Positions 26,287-34,739 of a stretch of 64,000 nucleotides of DNA are shown here, one piece after another (within the stretch, counting starts at the first letter, position 1; each line of letters starts with the position of its first letter). Made by a program: the position numbers and the translations under genes. A model generated the notes under the pieces. It was given only the letters and a program-made list of their open reading frames with translations. It was not told where the DNA came from and made no database searches. This DNA comes from BJHL01 sp040378885 (lineage in GTDB: Bacteria; Planctomycetota; Phycisphaerae; Phycisphaerales; UBA1924). The stretch spans positions 62,001 to 126,000 of the forward strand of contig JBKDAN010000031.1 in the NCBI GenBank assembly GCA_046316615.1, read 5' to 3'.

Positions 26287-29200
26287 ATGTCGCACGAGAA
26301 AGACCATCCTGAGCACGAACCGCCTGCGGATGTTTCGACGCTGCTGGCGGCTTTGTCGCGTTTGCGGAATGCGATTCGGCTGCAACTGGTCTTCTCCCGC
26401 GTTGGGTTGATTGTCGCGACAGTGTTCGCAACCGCGCTGGCGCTGGGCCTGGCGGATTACTTCCTGCGGTTGCCTCGCGAGCTGCGCGTACTGATGTGGG
26501 TTGGCGGCGTCATGGCGCTTGCGATGGTCATGTACCGTCGGGTGCTGCCTGCGCTGCGGTTTCGACCCAGTGACACGGACCTTGCGCTGCGGCTGGAGCG
26601 CAGCGAACTTGGCCAGCAGCGCGGCTGGGCGGGTGTGCTGGCGAGCGGGCTGGAACTGAGCAAAGACAACGCACCGCACGATCCGCGGCTGGCGCGAGCA
26701 GCGGCGGATATCGCTCGTGAACGATTTGTCGTGAGCCCCGGCGCGGTGCTGAGCTCGCTTGAGACGCGGACGCTGCGGCGGTCGCTGAGCGCGCTGGCTT
26801 TGGCGGGCGGCGCGGTCGTCGCGATGAGTATCGCGAACCCCACGACGTTTCGCGTGGGCAGCCAGCGCGTGTTGACGCCTTGGGCAGCGACACAGTGGCC
26901 CAAGCGCACGGGCGTGGTCGCTGCTGGCACGCCTGCGGCGCACCCGCTGGGAACGGCGTTGCCTTTGCGTGCGCTCTTGCTGCGATCCCCCAAGCCGGCG
27001 AGTGCGACCAACATCACGGTGCGGTACCGCGTGAGTGTGGATGGCAAGACGGGCCCGACGCAGCAGGCGCTGTTGACACCTCAGGGACGCAAGCTGTCGC
27101 ACGATCCGGGACTGGGCGCGCCGCAGATGGAGGGTGATCTGTTTGAGCGGCTGCTGGACACGCAGGGACTCGTGCCCACGGGCACGCAACAGGCGACGCT
27201 GGAGTACTGGTTTGAAACCAGCGACGATGCGACGCCTGCGACGCGCGTGACACTGGTAGAGCCGCCGGCGATTGTGAATGCGAAGTTCGCGGTGACGCCT
27301 CCGGCGTACTTGGCGCAGTTGGCACCAGGCGCGGTGAATGTGGTTTCGGGCGAGATTGATGCGGGCAACGGTTTGGACCAGCGTGCGCTCGTGGGGCCGG
27401 TGCTGGCGGGCTCGCAAGTGAGCATGAAGCTGCTCATGAGCAAGGACGTGGTGACGCCCGCGACCGTGGACAGCGCGTGGTTGCAGCAAACGCTGCCTGG
27501 GCTGCCTGAAGGCGCGCAAGCGACGCTGACGGCACGCGAGTGGACGGTGTCGTTTGTCGCGACGGATGCAGCGCGGATTCGGGCGATGCCGGTGGATGCG
27601 ACGGGAATCGGGCCGCGAGAAGAAGCGGTGTTCCGCATGGATGTGATTGCGGATCGCGCGCCGACGGCGGCGGTGATCGGTCCGGCGCAGGACGAAACAG
27701 TGCTGCCCACGGCGGTTATTGAGACGATTGGGGAAGGACGCGATGACATCGCGCTGGCAGCGGTTGCGCTGCGGTCGCAACTGGCGAAGGTGCCTGCGGA
27801 CAGCGCAGGCGCCGCACCCGAAGCGGTTGGCGAACCGACCGTGATGGTGACCGTGACGCCCGACGCGGGCGAGGGTGAAGCAGCAACGCAGCGCACTCTG
27901 CGAGCGAAGCAACTGCTGGACCTGGCGAGCTTCAACGCGACGCCTGGTGACGAAGTGTGGCTGACGGCGGAAGTGCGCGATGCGATCATGGCATTTGAGA
28001 AGCCCGATGCGACGGGCGTGATTTCGCCCGTGCGGCGGCTGCGGTTCATCTCGGCGAGTGAACTGGTGGAGCAACTGCGTCAGGAACTCACGGGGCTGCG
28101 CGATGCGGCTTCGCGATTGGAGACGGACCAGAACGCACTGCGCGAGCAATTGCCACAGGCGACGGCAAATACTGATCAGGCCCGCGCGAATGCGAAGCAG
28201 CAGGCACCCAAGCAGGAAAGCGTGGAGCAGCGGCTCAAGCCCGTGACAACTGCACTGGAGCGGCTGCAAACTCGCGCGGAGCGCAACCGGCTGGATGACG
28301 CGGCATTCAATCAGCTTCTGCAGGATGCCACAGAAGCGGCGCAGCAGGCGGCGACATCGGCACAGCAGGCGAGTGATGCGCTCAAGGCGCTGGGCGAGCA
28401 GCGTGAACAGGAACAGCGTGACCAGAGCGCACGTGCGGCAGAGCAGGCGCAGCAGCAGGTGAGTGATGAACTCAGCTCGCTGATGCAGATGCTGAGCGAG
28501 GGGCAGGACGACTGGGCGGCACGGCGGTCGATTGAACAACTGCTGACGGAGCAGCGGCAACTGCGGGCGCAGACGGCGGCGACAGGTCAGGAAACGCAGG
28601 GCCAGCGCAACGAGGAATTGACGGCCAAGCAGCGTGAGGATCTGGAGCGCATCGCGCGTCGGCAGCGTGAGATCGCGCAACGGACAGACGCGGCGATTGA
28701 ACAGCTTGAGCAGCGTGCACAGCAATTGCAGGAGACAAGCCCCGCGCAGGCGCAGGCCATGCAGCAGGCGGCAGCCAAGGCGCGACAGCAGCAGGCAAGC
28801 CAGAAGCAGCGCGATGCAGCGCAGCAGGTGCAGCAGAACCAGACGGGGCAGGCGCAGCAGAACCAGCAGGCCGCTGAAGAGGCCCTCGAAGAGGCGCTGC
28901 AGGCGCTGGATGACACGCAGAAGGCGCGTGATGAACAATTGCGTCGCACGCTGGCGGATGTGAAGCAGTCGCTGGATGAACTGATTCGGCGCCAGCAGCA
29001 GGAGATTGATCGCGCGAGCAAGGCGCTAGCGGGTGACGTGGCGCCGGAGCTGGATGGCGCGATGGTGCAGGTGCATCAGAACACGCTGGCGGTCCTCGCG
29101 AAGATCAAGCGTGAGGCGCAGGGCGCGGACATGCTGATCGAGTATGTTGAAAGCGCGACGGATGCACAGGCGAGCGCGATTGTCAGTCTGCGGGATGATC

Positions 29201-30030
29201 CGGCGGACTACGCGGCGGCGGAGCAGACCGAGCGCGTGGCGCTGGCGCGACTGAAGGACGCGCGGGCGGAAGCGGAGAAGCTGGACAAGCAGGCGGAGAA
29301 GCGTGATCAGGATCGCACGCGGCGCGAGCTGAGCAAGGCGTATAGCGAAGCGCTGGAACAGCAGGCGGCGATCAATGCAGAAACGCAGCCGCTGATTGGC
29401 GTGGAAGTGGATCGGCGGACTCGCAATCAACTGCGGCAACTGGCGCAGAAGCAGCAAGAACTGCGGCAGCGACTGGCGGATCTGCGGTCGCAGACGGAAG
29501 AGCTGGGTGAGGCGAAGGTGTTTGACTTCGCGCACCGGCGGCTGGATGAAGCGATGGCGAGTGCGGCGACCGCGCTGGCGGAAGGCAGGAACACGCGCGC
29601 GGTGACTCGCGACCAGAATGCGGCGCAGTCTGTGCTGAGCAGCATGGTGGAAGCGTTGAAGAACGCGCAGGACGAGCAAGACGGACTCTCAAAGGGACAG
29701 CAGGGCGGTGGCAGCGGGAGTGGTGGCGGCGCGGGGCAGCCGCAACCGGCGGTGCCTCCCGCGGCGGAACTGATGCTGCTTCGCGGCATGCAGGCCGAGA
29801 CACTGTCGCGCACGAAGTCGCTGGATGAGGCGGGCGCGCAGGCGGATGCTGGCGAGCTGGATGCCGTGAGCAAGCTGCAGGCGGATATCGTGGAGCAGAG
29901 CGAAGAACTGATCAAGCGTTTGCAGGGCGGCGTGGAGGCTCCTGAAACTCCTGAAGCTCCTGAGCAGCCTGTGAACCCCGATGGCGGCGAGCAGAAGCCC
30001 GCGGAAGAGCCCGATGGAGGAAGCAAGTGA
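26287..30030 (+). CDS. Large membrane-anchored coiled-coil protein, DUF4175-like plan
   Basis: 1247 residues from ATG at 26287 (MSHEKDHPEHEPPADVSTLLAALSRL). Two close membrane spans lie near residues 40-60 and 67-85, and a third hydrophobic stretch near 165-185 (LSALALAGGAVVAMSIA). A beta-rich, presumably extracytoplasmic region follows to about residue 610. From about 610 to 1120 the protein is a very long Glu/Gln/Arg/Ala coiled coil with many QQ and QA runs; then a Gly-rich hinge (GGGSGSGGGAGQPQP), a short helical part and a Pro/Glu-rich tail (PETPEAPEQP). The layout resembles DUF4175 proteins but I cannot assign the family firmly. The length suggests a span across a wide envelope space. 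Its stop overlaps the poly-Q gene. Confidence 0.75.
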   Translation: MSHEKDHPEHEPPADVSTLLAALSRLRNAIRLQLVFSRVGLIVATVFATALALGLADYFLRLPRELRVLMWVGGVMALAMVMYRRVLPALRFRPSDTDLALRLERSELGQQRGWAGVLASGLELSKDNAPHDPRLARAAADIARERFVVSPGAVLSSLETRTLRRSLSALALAGGAVVAMSIANPTTFRVGSQRVLTPWAATQWPKRTGVVAAGTPAAHPLGTALPLRALLLRSPKPASATNITVRYRVSVDGKTGPTQQALLTPQGRKLSHDPGLGAPQMEGDLFERLLDTQGLVPTGTQQATLEYWFETSDDATPATRVTLVEPPAIVNAKFAVTPPAYLAQLAPGAVNVVSGEIDAGNGLDQRALVGPVLAGSQVSMKLLMSKDVVTPATVDSAWLQQTLPGLPEGAQATLTAREWTVSFVATDAARIRAMPVDATGIGPREEAVFRMDVIADRAPTAAVIGPAQDETVLPTAVIETIGEGRDDIALAAVALRSQLAKVPADSAGAAPEAVGEPTVMVTVTPDAGEGEAATQRTLRAKQLLDLASFNATPGDEVWLTAEVRDAIMAFEKPDATGVISPVRRLRFISASELVEQLRQELTGLRDAASRLETDQNALREQLPQATANTDQARANAKQQAPKQESVEQRLKPVTTALERLQTRAERNRLDDAAFNQLLQDATEAAQQAATSAQQASDALKALGEQREQEQRDQSARAAEQAQQQVSDELSSLMQMLSEGQDDWAARRSIEQLLTEQRQLRAQTAATGQETQGQRNEELTAKQREDLERIARRQREIAQRTDAAIEQLEQRAQQLQETSPAQAQAMQQAAAKARQQQASQKQRDAAQQVQQNQTGQAQQNQQAAEEALEEALQALDDTQKARDEQLRRTLADVKQSLDELIRRQQQEIDRASKALAGDVAPELDGAMVQVHQNTLAVLAKIKREAQGADMLIEYVESATDAQASAIVSLRDDPADYAAAEQTERVALARLKDARAEAEKLDKQAEKRDQDRTRRELSKAYSEALEQQAAINAETQPLIGVEVDRRTRNQLRQLAQKQQELRQRLADLRSQTEELGEAKVFDFAHRRLDEAMASAATALAEGRNTRAVTRDQNAAQSVLSSMVEALKNAQDEQDGLSKGQQGGGSGSGGGAGQPQPAVPPAAELMLLRGMQAETLSRTKSLDEAGAQADAGELDAVSKLQADIVEQSEELIKRLQGGVEAPETPEAPEQPVNPDGGEQKPAEEPDGGSK

Positions 30031-30782
30031 TGTCGCAGCGTGTTCTGCAACATGCACGTTCGGTGAGCGTCGCGATGGCGATGCTTGCGGTGTCGCCACT
30101 TGTGACGGCAGCGGCAGATGATGCGCCACCGGCAGCGGCAACAACGCCGCCTGCGCGGGAGCCGACGCTGGACGAGCTACTGGGACTCGCGAAGCCGGAT
30201 GCTGCGCAGGATGCCAAGCCCGAGCAGCCACAAGCGGTGGATCCGACGCAGACGCAGCTTGATCGTGATCTGCGGTCGGTGCCGATCAGCGATCAGTTTC
30301 TGTCGGCAGTGGGATTGATGCGTGAGAGTGCAGACAGACTCGGCAAGGCGAAGGACGCAGGCCTGCAAACACAACGTGTGCAGGATGAGATTCTGAAGAA
30401 GCTCGACAAGCTGATTGATGACGCCAAACAACAGAGCCAGCAGCAACAGCAGCAGCAATCGCAGAGTGAGCAGGAACAGCAGCAGCAACAACAGCAACAG
30501 CAGCAGAGCAGTCAGAGCCAGCAGCAGCAACAACAGCAGCAGAGCGGTGCCAACGCGCAGGGCGGCAATGTGCCCAAGCGCGACGGGCAGCGGCGCCAGC
30601 AGTCGGCGGGGAACATGGCGGAGTGGGGCAACCTGCCCGCGCGTGTTCGTGATGCGCTGGTGCAGGGCAGCGGCGACAGCTTCAGCGCGACGTACGAGCG
30701 GCTGACGGAAGAGTACTACAAGCGGCTCGCGCAGCAGGCCCAGCCGGCACCAGCGACGAATGAGAACGGGGGCCAGCAATGA
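30030..30782 (+). CDS. Secreted glutamine-tract protein
   Basis: About 250 residues from ATG at 30030, preceded by GGAGGAAGC; GTG at 30027 is also in frame. A signal peptide is visible (SVAMAMLAVSPLVTAAAD). The mature N-terminal part (EPTLDELLGLAKPDAAQ) and a helical segment (SDQFLSAVGLMRESADRLGKA, VQDEILKKLDKLIDDAKQQ) lead into residues about 134-172, almost entirely Gln with Ser, encoded by a mix of CAG and CAA. The C-terminal domain (QSAGNMAEWGNLPARVRDALVQG...ERLTEEYYKRLAQQ) matches a short helical motif often seen downstream of vWA/BatA clusters in planctomycetes. Mixed codons argue against a recent triplet expansion. It overlaps the flanking genes on both sides. Confidence 0.8.
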   Translation: MSQRVLQHARSVSVAMAMLAVSPLVTAAADDAPPAAATTPPAREPTLDELLGLAKPDAAQDAKPEQPQAVDPTQTQLDRDLRSVPISDQFLSAVGLMRESADRLGKAKDAGLQTQRVQDEILKKLDKLIDDAKQQSQQQQQQQSQSEQEQQQQQQQQQQSSQSQQQQQQQQSGANAQGGNVPKRDGQRRQQSAGNMAEWGNLPARVRDALVQGSGDSFSATYERLTEEYYKRLAQQAQPAPATNENGGQQ

Positions 30783-31936
30783 GCCCTGCCGTGCTTGCGC
30801 TCGCGGTGATGATGCAGCAGCAGTCGCAGATGGAGCCTGCGGTGCGAGAGAACCCGTTTGGCGGATTCACTTCGACGGATGTTGTCGTTGTGAACGGCGC
30901 GATGATGCAGCAACCTGAGCGCGCGGTTGCGGAAGAGAACCTGGGTGACGGCCGCAGCGCGCAGAACAATCCCCTTGCGAATGAGATGACGGCGCAGCTG
31001 GATCGCACGGTGACGCGCGGGCTGGCGCAGCTGGCTTCGCGCCAGAACCCGGATGGAAGCTGGGGCGAAGTGCAGTTTGGGCGATCTGTCGCCGTCACGT
31101 CGCTGGCGTGTCTGGCGCTGATGGCTGACGGCAACACGCCCGGCCGCGGCGTGTATGGCGAGCAGGTGACCAAGGGTCTTGAGTACATCTTGCGGAACAC
31201 GACCGAGAGCGGACTGGTCGCGACGGACAGCGCCAACAGCCCGATGTATGGCCACGGCTTTGCGACGCTGTTTCTCGGCGAGGTGTACGGCATGACGCAG
31301 GGCGGCGGCGATACGGAGCTTGCAGACCGCTCGCACCGTGCGCTGGTAAAGGCTGTGCGACTGATTGAGACGAGCCAGAATCGCGAAGGCGGCTGGCGAT
31401 ACAACCCAGTGCCGTTTGACGCGGATACGAGCGTGACGATCTGTCAGATCATGGCGCTTCGCAGCGCACGAAATGCGGGGCTTGAAGTCAGCAAGGATGT
31501 TGTTGACAAGGCTGTGGAGTACGTGCGCAGCTGCCAGAACAATGACGGCGGGTTCCGCTATCAGTTCAGCATGGGGCCCAGCGCGTGGCCTCGAAGCGCG
31601 GCGGGGATCGCGAGCCTGCAGTATGCGGGGATCTATGAAGACCGGGCGATTGACTCGGGCATCAACTACGTGACGACGGTCGCGTTTCCGGGTGCTGGCA
31701 TGGGCGAGAGCCAGATCCACTATTTTTATGGGCACTACTACGCGGTGCAGGCGATGTTCCTGCAGGGCGGGCGCTCGTGGGAGCGATGGTGGCCGGCGAT
31801 TCGGAGTGAGCTTATCAGTCGGCAGCGCGCGGATGGTTCTTGGTCAGATGACAGCGCGGGCGACGATTACGGGACGGCGATGGCTTTGATCGTTCTGCAA
31901 ATGCCCAAGCGATACTTGCCGATCTTTCAGAAGTAA
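30779..31936 (+). CDS. Prenyltransferase/squalene-cyclase-like repeat protein
   Basis: 385 residues. The N-terminus is short and not a clean signal peptide. From about residue 75 the protein consists of alpha/alpha-toroid repeats with the QW-type or prenyltransferase beta-subunit-like motif: RQNPDGSWGE, TSQNREGGWRYN, SCQNNDGGFRYQF and RQRADGSWSDD. The DxDD catalytic motif of squalene-hopene cyclase is not seen; the nearest acidic run is DDSAGDDYG. A role as a protein-binding toroid rather than a cyclase is therefore likely, as in many planctomycete proteins of this fold. It overlaps the poly-Q gene (ATGA) and is 36 bases before the next gene. Confidence 0.85.
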   Translation: MSPAVLALAVMMQQQSQMEPAVRENPFGGFTSTDVVVVNGAMMQQPERAVAEENLGDGRSAQNNPLANEMTAQLDRTVTRGLAQLASRQNPDGSWGEVQFGRSVAVTSLACLALMADGNTPGRGVYGEQVTKGLEYILRNTTESGLVATDSANSPMYGHGFATLFLGEVYGMTQGGGDTELADRSHRALVKAVRLIETSQNREGGWRYNPVPFDADTSVTICQIMALRSARNAGLEVSKDVVDKAVEYVRSCQNNDGGFRYQFSMGPSAWPRSAAGIASLQYAGIYEDRAIDSGINYVTTVAFPGAGMGESQIHYFYGHYYAVQAMFLQGGRSWERWWPAIRSELISRQRADGSWSDDSAGDDYGTAMALIVLQMPKRYLPIFQK

Positions 31937-31972
31937 GGCTCGCAGTCAGCGGCGCCTTGGAGTGGAGTCAGC

Positions 31973-33214
31973 ATGCCACGTGAGCGGGTCGCAACATGGG
32001 TCGTCGCGTGCAGCGCGTTGCTTGCTTTGGCGGGCACGGCGCGGGCGATGAACGGACAAGGCGAAACTGCGGAGACCGTGCGGGCGCAGGGCCAGCACAT
32101 GGTAATCACGAGCGATCTTTCGCGCGTTCGCGTTTCGCTGCGATCGCTGACAAGCACGGAACTGGCAGGTCGCGACAGCAAGGGCGCGAGTGTTCGGCTG
32201 GCGATGGACGACGTGCTGGCGATTCTGCCTGTGGATGAGGGATTCACGACGACCGTGGAGCAACTGGGCGGCCTGCGAGCGGCGCGTGAGCGTACTGACA
32301 TGGGCTGGGCGGTGCTGACCGATGATCAGACGCTGCCAGGCTCGCTGGACGGTGCGCCCAATGACGATGTGCTTTCGTGGCGCACGCAGCGCTGGGGGCC
32401 CATTCGATTCTCGCTTGAGGACCTGAAGCTGCTGCGCTTTGTTGATGCCGAGCAGACGACCGTGCTGCGCGACGTGCGCGAGGACACCGTGCTGCTGACC
32501 AACGGCGACTTGCTGCGCGGATTTGTGAGCATTACGGCTGGGCCTGGGCTGACTGTCGAAACGCAGCCCGGCAAGAGCAGTGCGGTGCCGCTCGACCGAG
32601 TGGCGGGCGTGACATTTGCCAACCCAGCGAAGGAGCGCGTCGGGCCTTGGCTGTGGCTGATGGATGGCACTGCGGTGCGCGTGGATGCGTTCAACCTCAA
32701 CGACTCGCGTGAAGCATCGATGCGGCTTGCTTCGGCAGAAGGCGAAGTGACGTTTTCACTGCCTGTCGAGCAGGTGCTCGCGTTCGTACCGGCACATGAG
32801 CGGCTGGTCGGGCTGGCGAGCTTGCAGTCGCCCAGTTATGAACCTTGGCCCACGCGGCGATGGACGGTTGCGCCGATCATTGCGCCGGCGGATCAATCGC
32901 CGCTGGGTGCAAGCCGCATTGAACTGCCCGGGCCCATGACAGCGACATGGTCGCTGCCGGTTTCGGCGACGCGTTTTGCGACGACGGTTGCGCTGCCTGA
33001 GAGCTGCCGGGTGTGGGGTGACTGCACGGTGATCGTGGCGGCAGATGGCAAGGAACTGGCGCGAGTTCGGCTGACACCCGAGAGCCCAGAGAGTCAGATT
33101 TCGGCGGCTCTGCCGACGGGTGCTGCGCGATTGTCGGTGACGCTGGACCCGGGTGAGCGCGGCGGCGTGGAAGACCGGGTGGTGCTGTCGCGCGCGATGA
33201 TTCGCTTGCGCTGA
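31973..33214 (+). CDS. Secreted protein with NPCBM-like C-terminal domain
   Basis: 413 residues. The signal peptide is clear (VVACSALLALAGTARAM). The middle is beta-rich with repeated strand patterns (VLTDDQTLPGSLDGAP, DTVLLTNGDLLRGFVSI, VPLDRVAGVTF), resembling the small beta-barrel units often found near NPCBM domains. The last about 110 residues (MTATWSLPVSATRFATTVALPESCRVWGDCTVIVAADGKEL ... RLSVTLDPGERGGVEDRVVLSRAMI) match the NPCBM galactose-binding-like jelly roll, which binds sugar or protein. It is the last gene of the operon; its TGA stop lies directly against the TCA (stop) of the convergent zinc-ribbon gene with no bases between. Confidence 0.8.
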   Translation: MPRERVATWVVACSALLALAGTARAMNGQGETAETVRAQGQHMVITSDLSRVRVSLRSLTSTELAGRDSKGASVRLAMDDVLAILPVDEGFTTTVEQLGGLRAARERTDMGWAVLTDDQTLPGSLDGAPNDDVLSWRTQRWGPIRFSLEDLKLLRFVDAEQTTVLRDVREDTVLLTNGDLLRGFVSITAGPGLTVETQPGKSSAVPLDRVAGVTFANPAKERVGPWLWLMDGTAVRVDAFNLNDSREASMRLASAEGEVTFSLPVEQVLAFVPAHERLVGLASLQSPSYEPWPTRRWTVAPIIAPADQSPLGASRIELPGPMTATWSLPVSATRFATTVALPESCRVWGDCTVIVAADGKELARVRLTPESPESQISAALPTGAARLSVTLDPGERGGVEDRVVLSRAMIRLR

Positions 33215-33604
33215 TCAGCGGCGGCGATAGAACTTCCAGAATTGCAGCAAGCGTGGAGCAAAACCGCCGCGATGCCAGTCGAGCGGCAGTTTGTCACGCG
33301 CGTAAGGGCGGCCGCACTCGGGGCATGCGCCGAACGAATCACAACCGTGCAGGTCGTAGCCGCACTTGGGGCAGACGAGATACTCCATTTGCTCCACGTG
33401 CTGGCGGATGTGGCTGTAGTAGACGAGCAGCCCGAAGAACAGCAGAAGCGCTGGGATCCAGCCGAAGGCGGTGACGATGAGCATCGACGTGGGGATGGGC
33501 GCGCCGAAGATCTCGAGAATCGTCAAAACCGAGAGGGTGACCCACAGCGTGAGGCATGCAAGGATGCCCAGGCGGAACCAGCGGATGACGGATCGTGGAT
33601 ACAT
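33215..33604 (-). CDS. Small membrane protein with C-terminal zinc ribbon
   Basis: 129 residues. Two membrane spans (LGILACLTLWVTLSVLTILEIFG and MLIVTAFGWIPALLLFFGLLVYY) are followed by a zinc ribbon with two CxxC knuckles, CPKCGYDLHG and CPECGRPY, 12 residues apart, and a basic tail (LLQFWKFYRRR). Proteins of this shape, with the CPKCGYDL motif, are very common in planctomycetes and have no known function. The gene converges on the NPCBM-protein gene with zero spacing. Confidence 0.8.
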   Translation of the reverse strand: MYPRSVIRWFRLGILACLTLWVTLSVLTILEIFGAPIPTSMLIVTAFGWIPALLLFFGLLVYYSHIRQHVEQMEYLVCPKCGYDLHGCDSFGACPECGRPYARDKLPLDWHRGGFAPRLLQFWKFYRRR

Positions 33605-33676
33605 GACAACGCCGCACAGTCTACCACAGTGCGGCGTGTCGATGCAAACGAAAGATGTTGGGGATCTGGCTTCAGA

Positions 33677-34561
33677 TCAGCCCAGAGCCGCGGCAAACTC
33701 GCTGGCCTGCGTCTTGACCTGGGCACGGAGTTCCGTGACCTTTTCGGTGCTGAGCTTCAGGAAGTCGAGCACGTCGGCTTCGATGTAGGTATTGATCAGA
33801 TCGCCACGGAAGCCAAGGCCACTATCAGCGGCGAGGCGGTCAGCGACGTAGACCAGAGCGGGGAGCGTGCGGTTGTCGACCGACGCTTCGAGCGGACGGT
33901 GGTGGAAGCCGGTGATGAACGCGAAGCTCTTGGGGAACTTCCAGCGTTCGCAGAGGCCTGCGCCGAAGTCCTGGTGGTCGGCGCCGAAAACGGTGCGTTC
34001 AGCGGCGATCATGTCGGAGCCGGGGACGCCCTTGCTGTCACAGGCGGTCTGGCGCATGACTTCCTGCAGCTTGTTGCGGTCGTACTGCATTTCGACCATG
34101 AGGCCGATGTCGTGAATGAGCCCGCCCAGGAAGGCTTCGTCCTGCAAGCCCAGCTTGAGCGAGCCGGCGATCATCTTCGCGGTGGCAGCGGTGATGTTGC
34201 TGTGAGCCCACAGTTCGCGGCCGCTGAAGGTTGGGCCGATGTCGCCGCCACGGAAAAGCTTGGCCATGCTTGCGGCGATGGCGATGTTCTTGACGGCGTT
34301 GAGACCCAGCATGACGATGGCGCGATTGATGCTGCCAACCTGACCGGGCAAGCCGTAGAAAGACGAGTTGACGACCTTGAGGATGCGCGAGCAGAGCGCC
34401 GGGTCGGTCGAGATGACCTTGTGGAGGTCCTGCGCGGTGCTCTTGGGGCTCTCGACGAGTTCGACCACCTTGACGGTGACTTCAGGCAGCGTCGCGATGT
34501 GACTGATCTCGCGGATCGCGTTGGAAACAACTTGTTCTCGCTCGTGCGTAATGACGCTCAT
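33677..34561 (-). CDS. HDOD-domain signalling protein
   Basis: 294 residues from ATG at 34561, preceded by GGAGC. The frame stays open upstream to 35944, but that part lies over neuC. Residues about 15-215 form an HDOD domain: LPEVTVKVVELVESPKSTAQDLHKVISTDPALCSRILKVVNSSFYGLPGQVGSINRAIVMLGLNAVKNIAI is the textbook first half. The HD-like region retains H-D in GLIHDIGLMVEM and has GADHQDFGAGLCERWKFP and FHHRP further on. HDOD proteins act in two-component, motility and c-di-GMP linked signalling, usually without phosphodiesterase activity. It sits downstream of the nonulosonate genes, 178 bases from neuC, and probably has its own promoter. Confidence 0.92.
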   Translation of the reverse strand: MSVITHEREQVVSNAIREISHIATLPEVTVKVVELVESPKSTAQDLHKVISTDPALCSRILKVVNSSFYGLPGQVGSINRAIVMLGLNAVKNIAIAASMAKLFRGGDIGPTFSGRELWAHSNITAATAKMIAGSLKLGLQDEAFLGGLIHDIGLMVEMQYDRNKLQEVMRQTACDSKGVPGSDMIAAERTVFGADHQDFGAGLCERWKFPKSFAFITGFHHRPLEASVDNRTLPALVYVADRLAADSGLGFRGDLINTYIEADVLDFLKLSTEKVTELRAQVKTQASEFAAALG

Positions 34562-34739
34562 CGCTGTGCTCCGGTCGATAGCTTCGGCTCTGTGACAGAC
34601 AGAGGAACCGGAGGAAGATCGGATAAACCCGGGGGCGACTTCACGCGGAATGCCGGATTGCGATATGTGATAACGGAGATCGGACGCACACGGTCGCCTG
34701 CACGATTTGGGGGGATGCGGCGCAGATTGTGCGTGTGTT

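Noticed and set aside
25879..28938. Minus-strand open frame of 1019 codons across the vWA and coiled-coil genes
   Set aside because: It is a shadow of the GC-rich plus-strand genes; the protein is Arg/Leu/Cys-biased and spans two real genes with family motifs.
30779..31936. Squalene-hopene cyclase
   Set aside because: It has toroid repeats but no DxDD catalytic motif and is too short (385 against about 630 residues).
20406..33214. Anti-phage defence or contractile-injection cluster
   Set aside because: vWA and coiled-coil parts could suggest this, but there is no nuclease, ATPase, tail-tube, sheath or toxin gene; an envelope role fits better.
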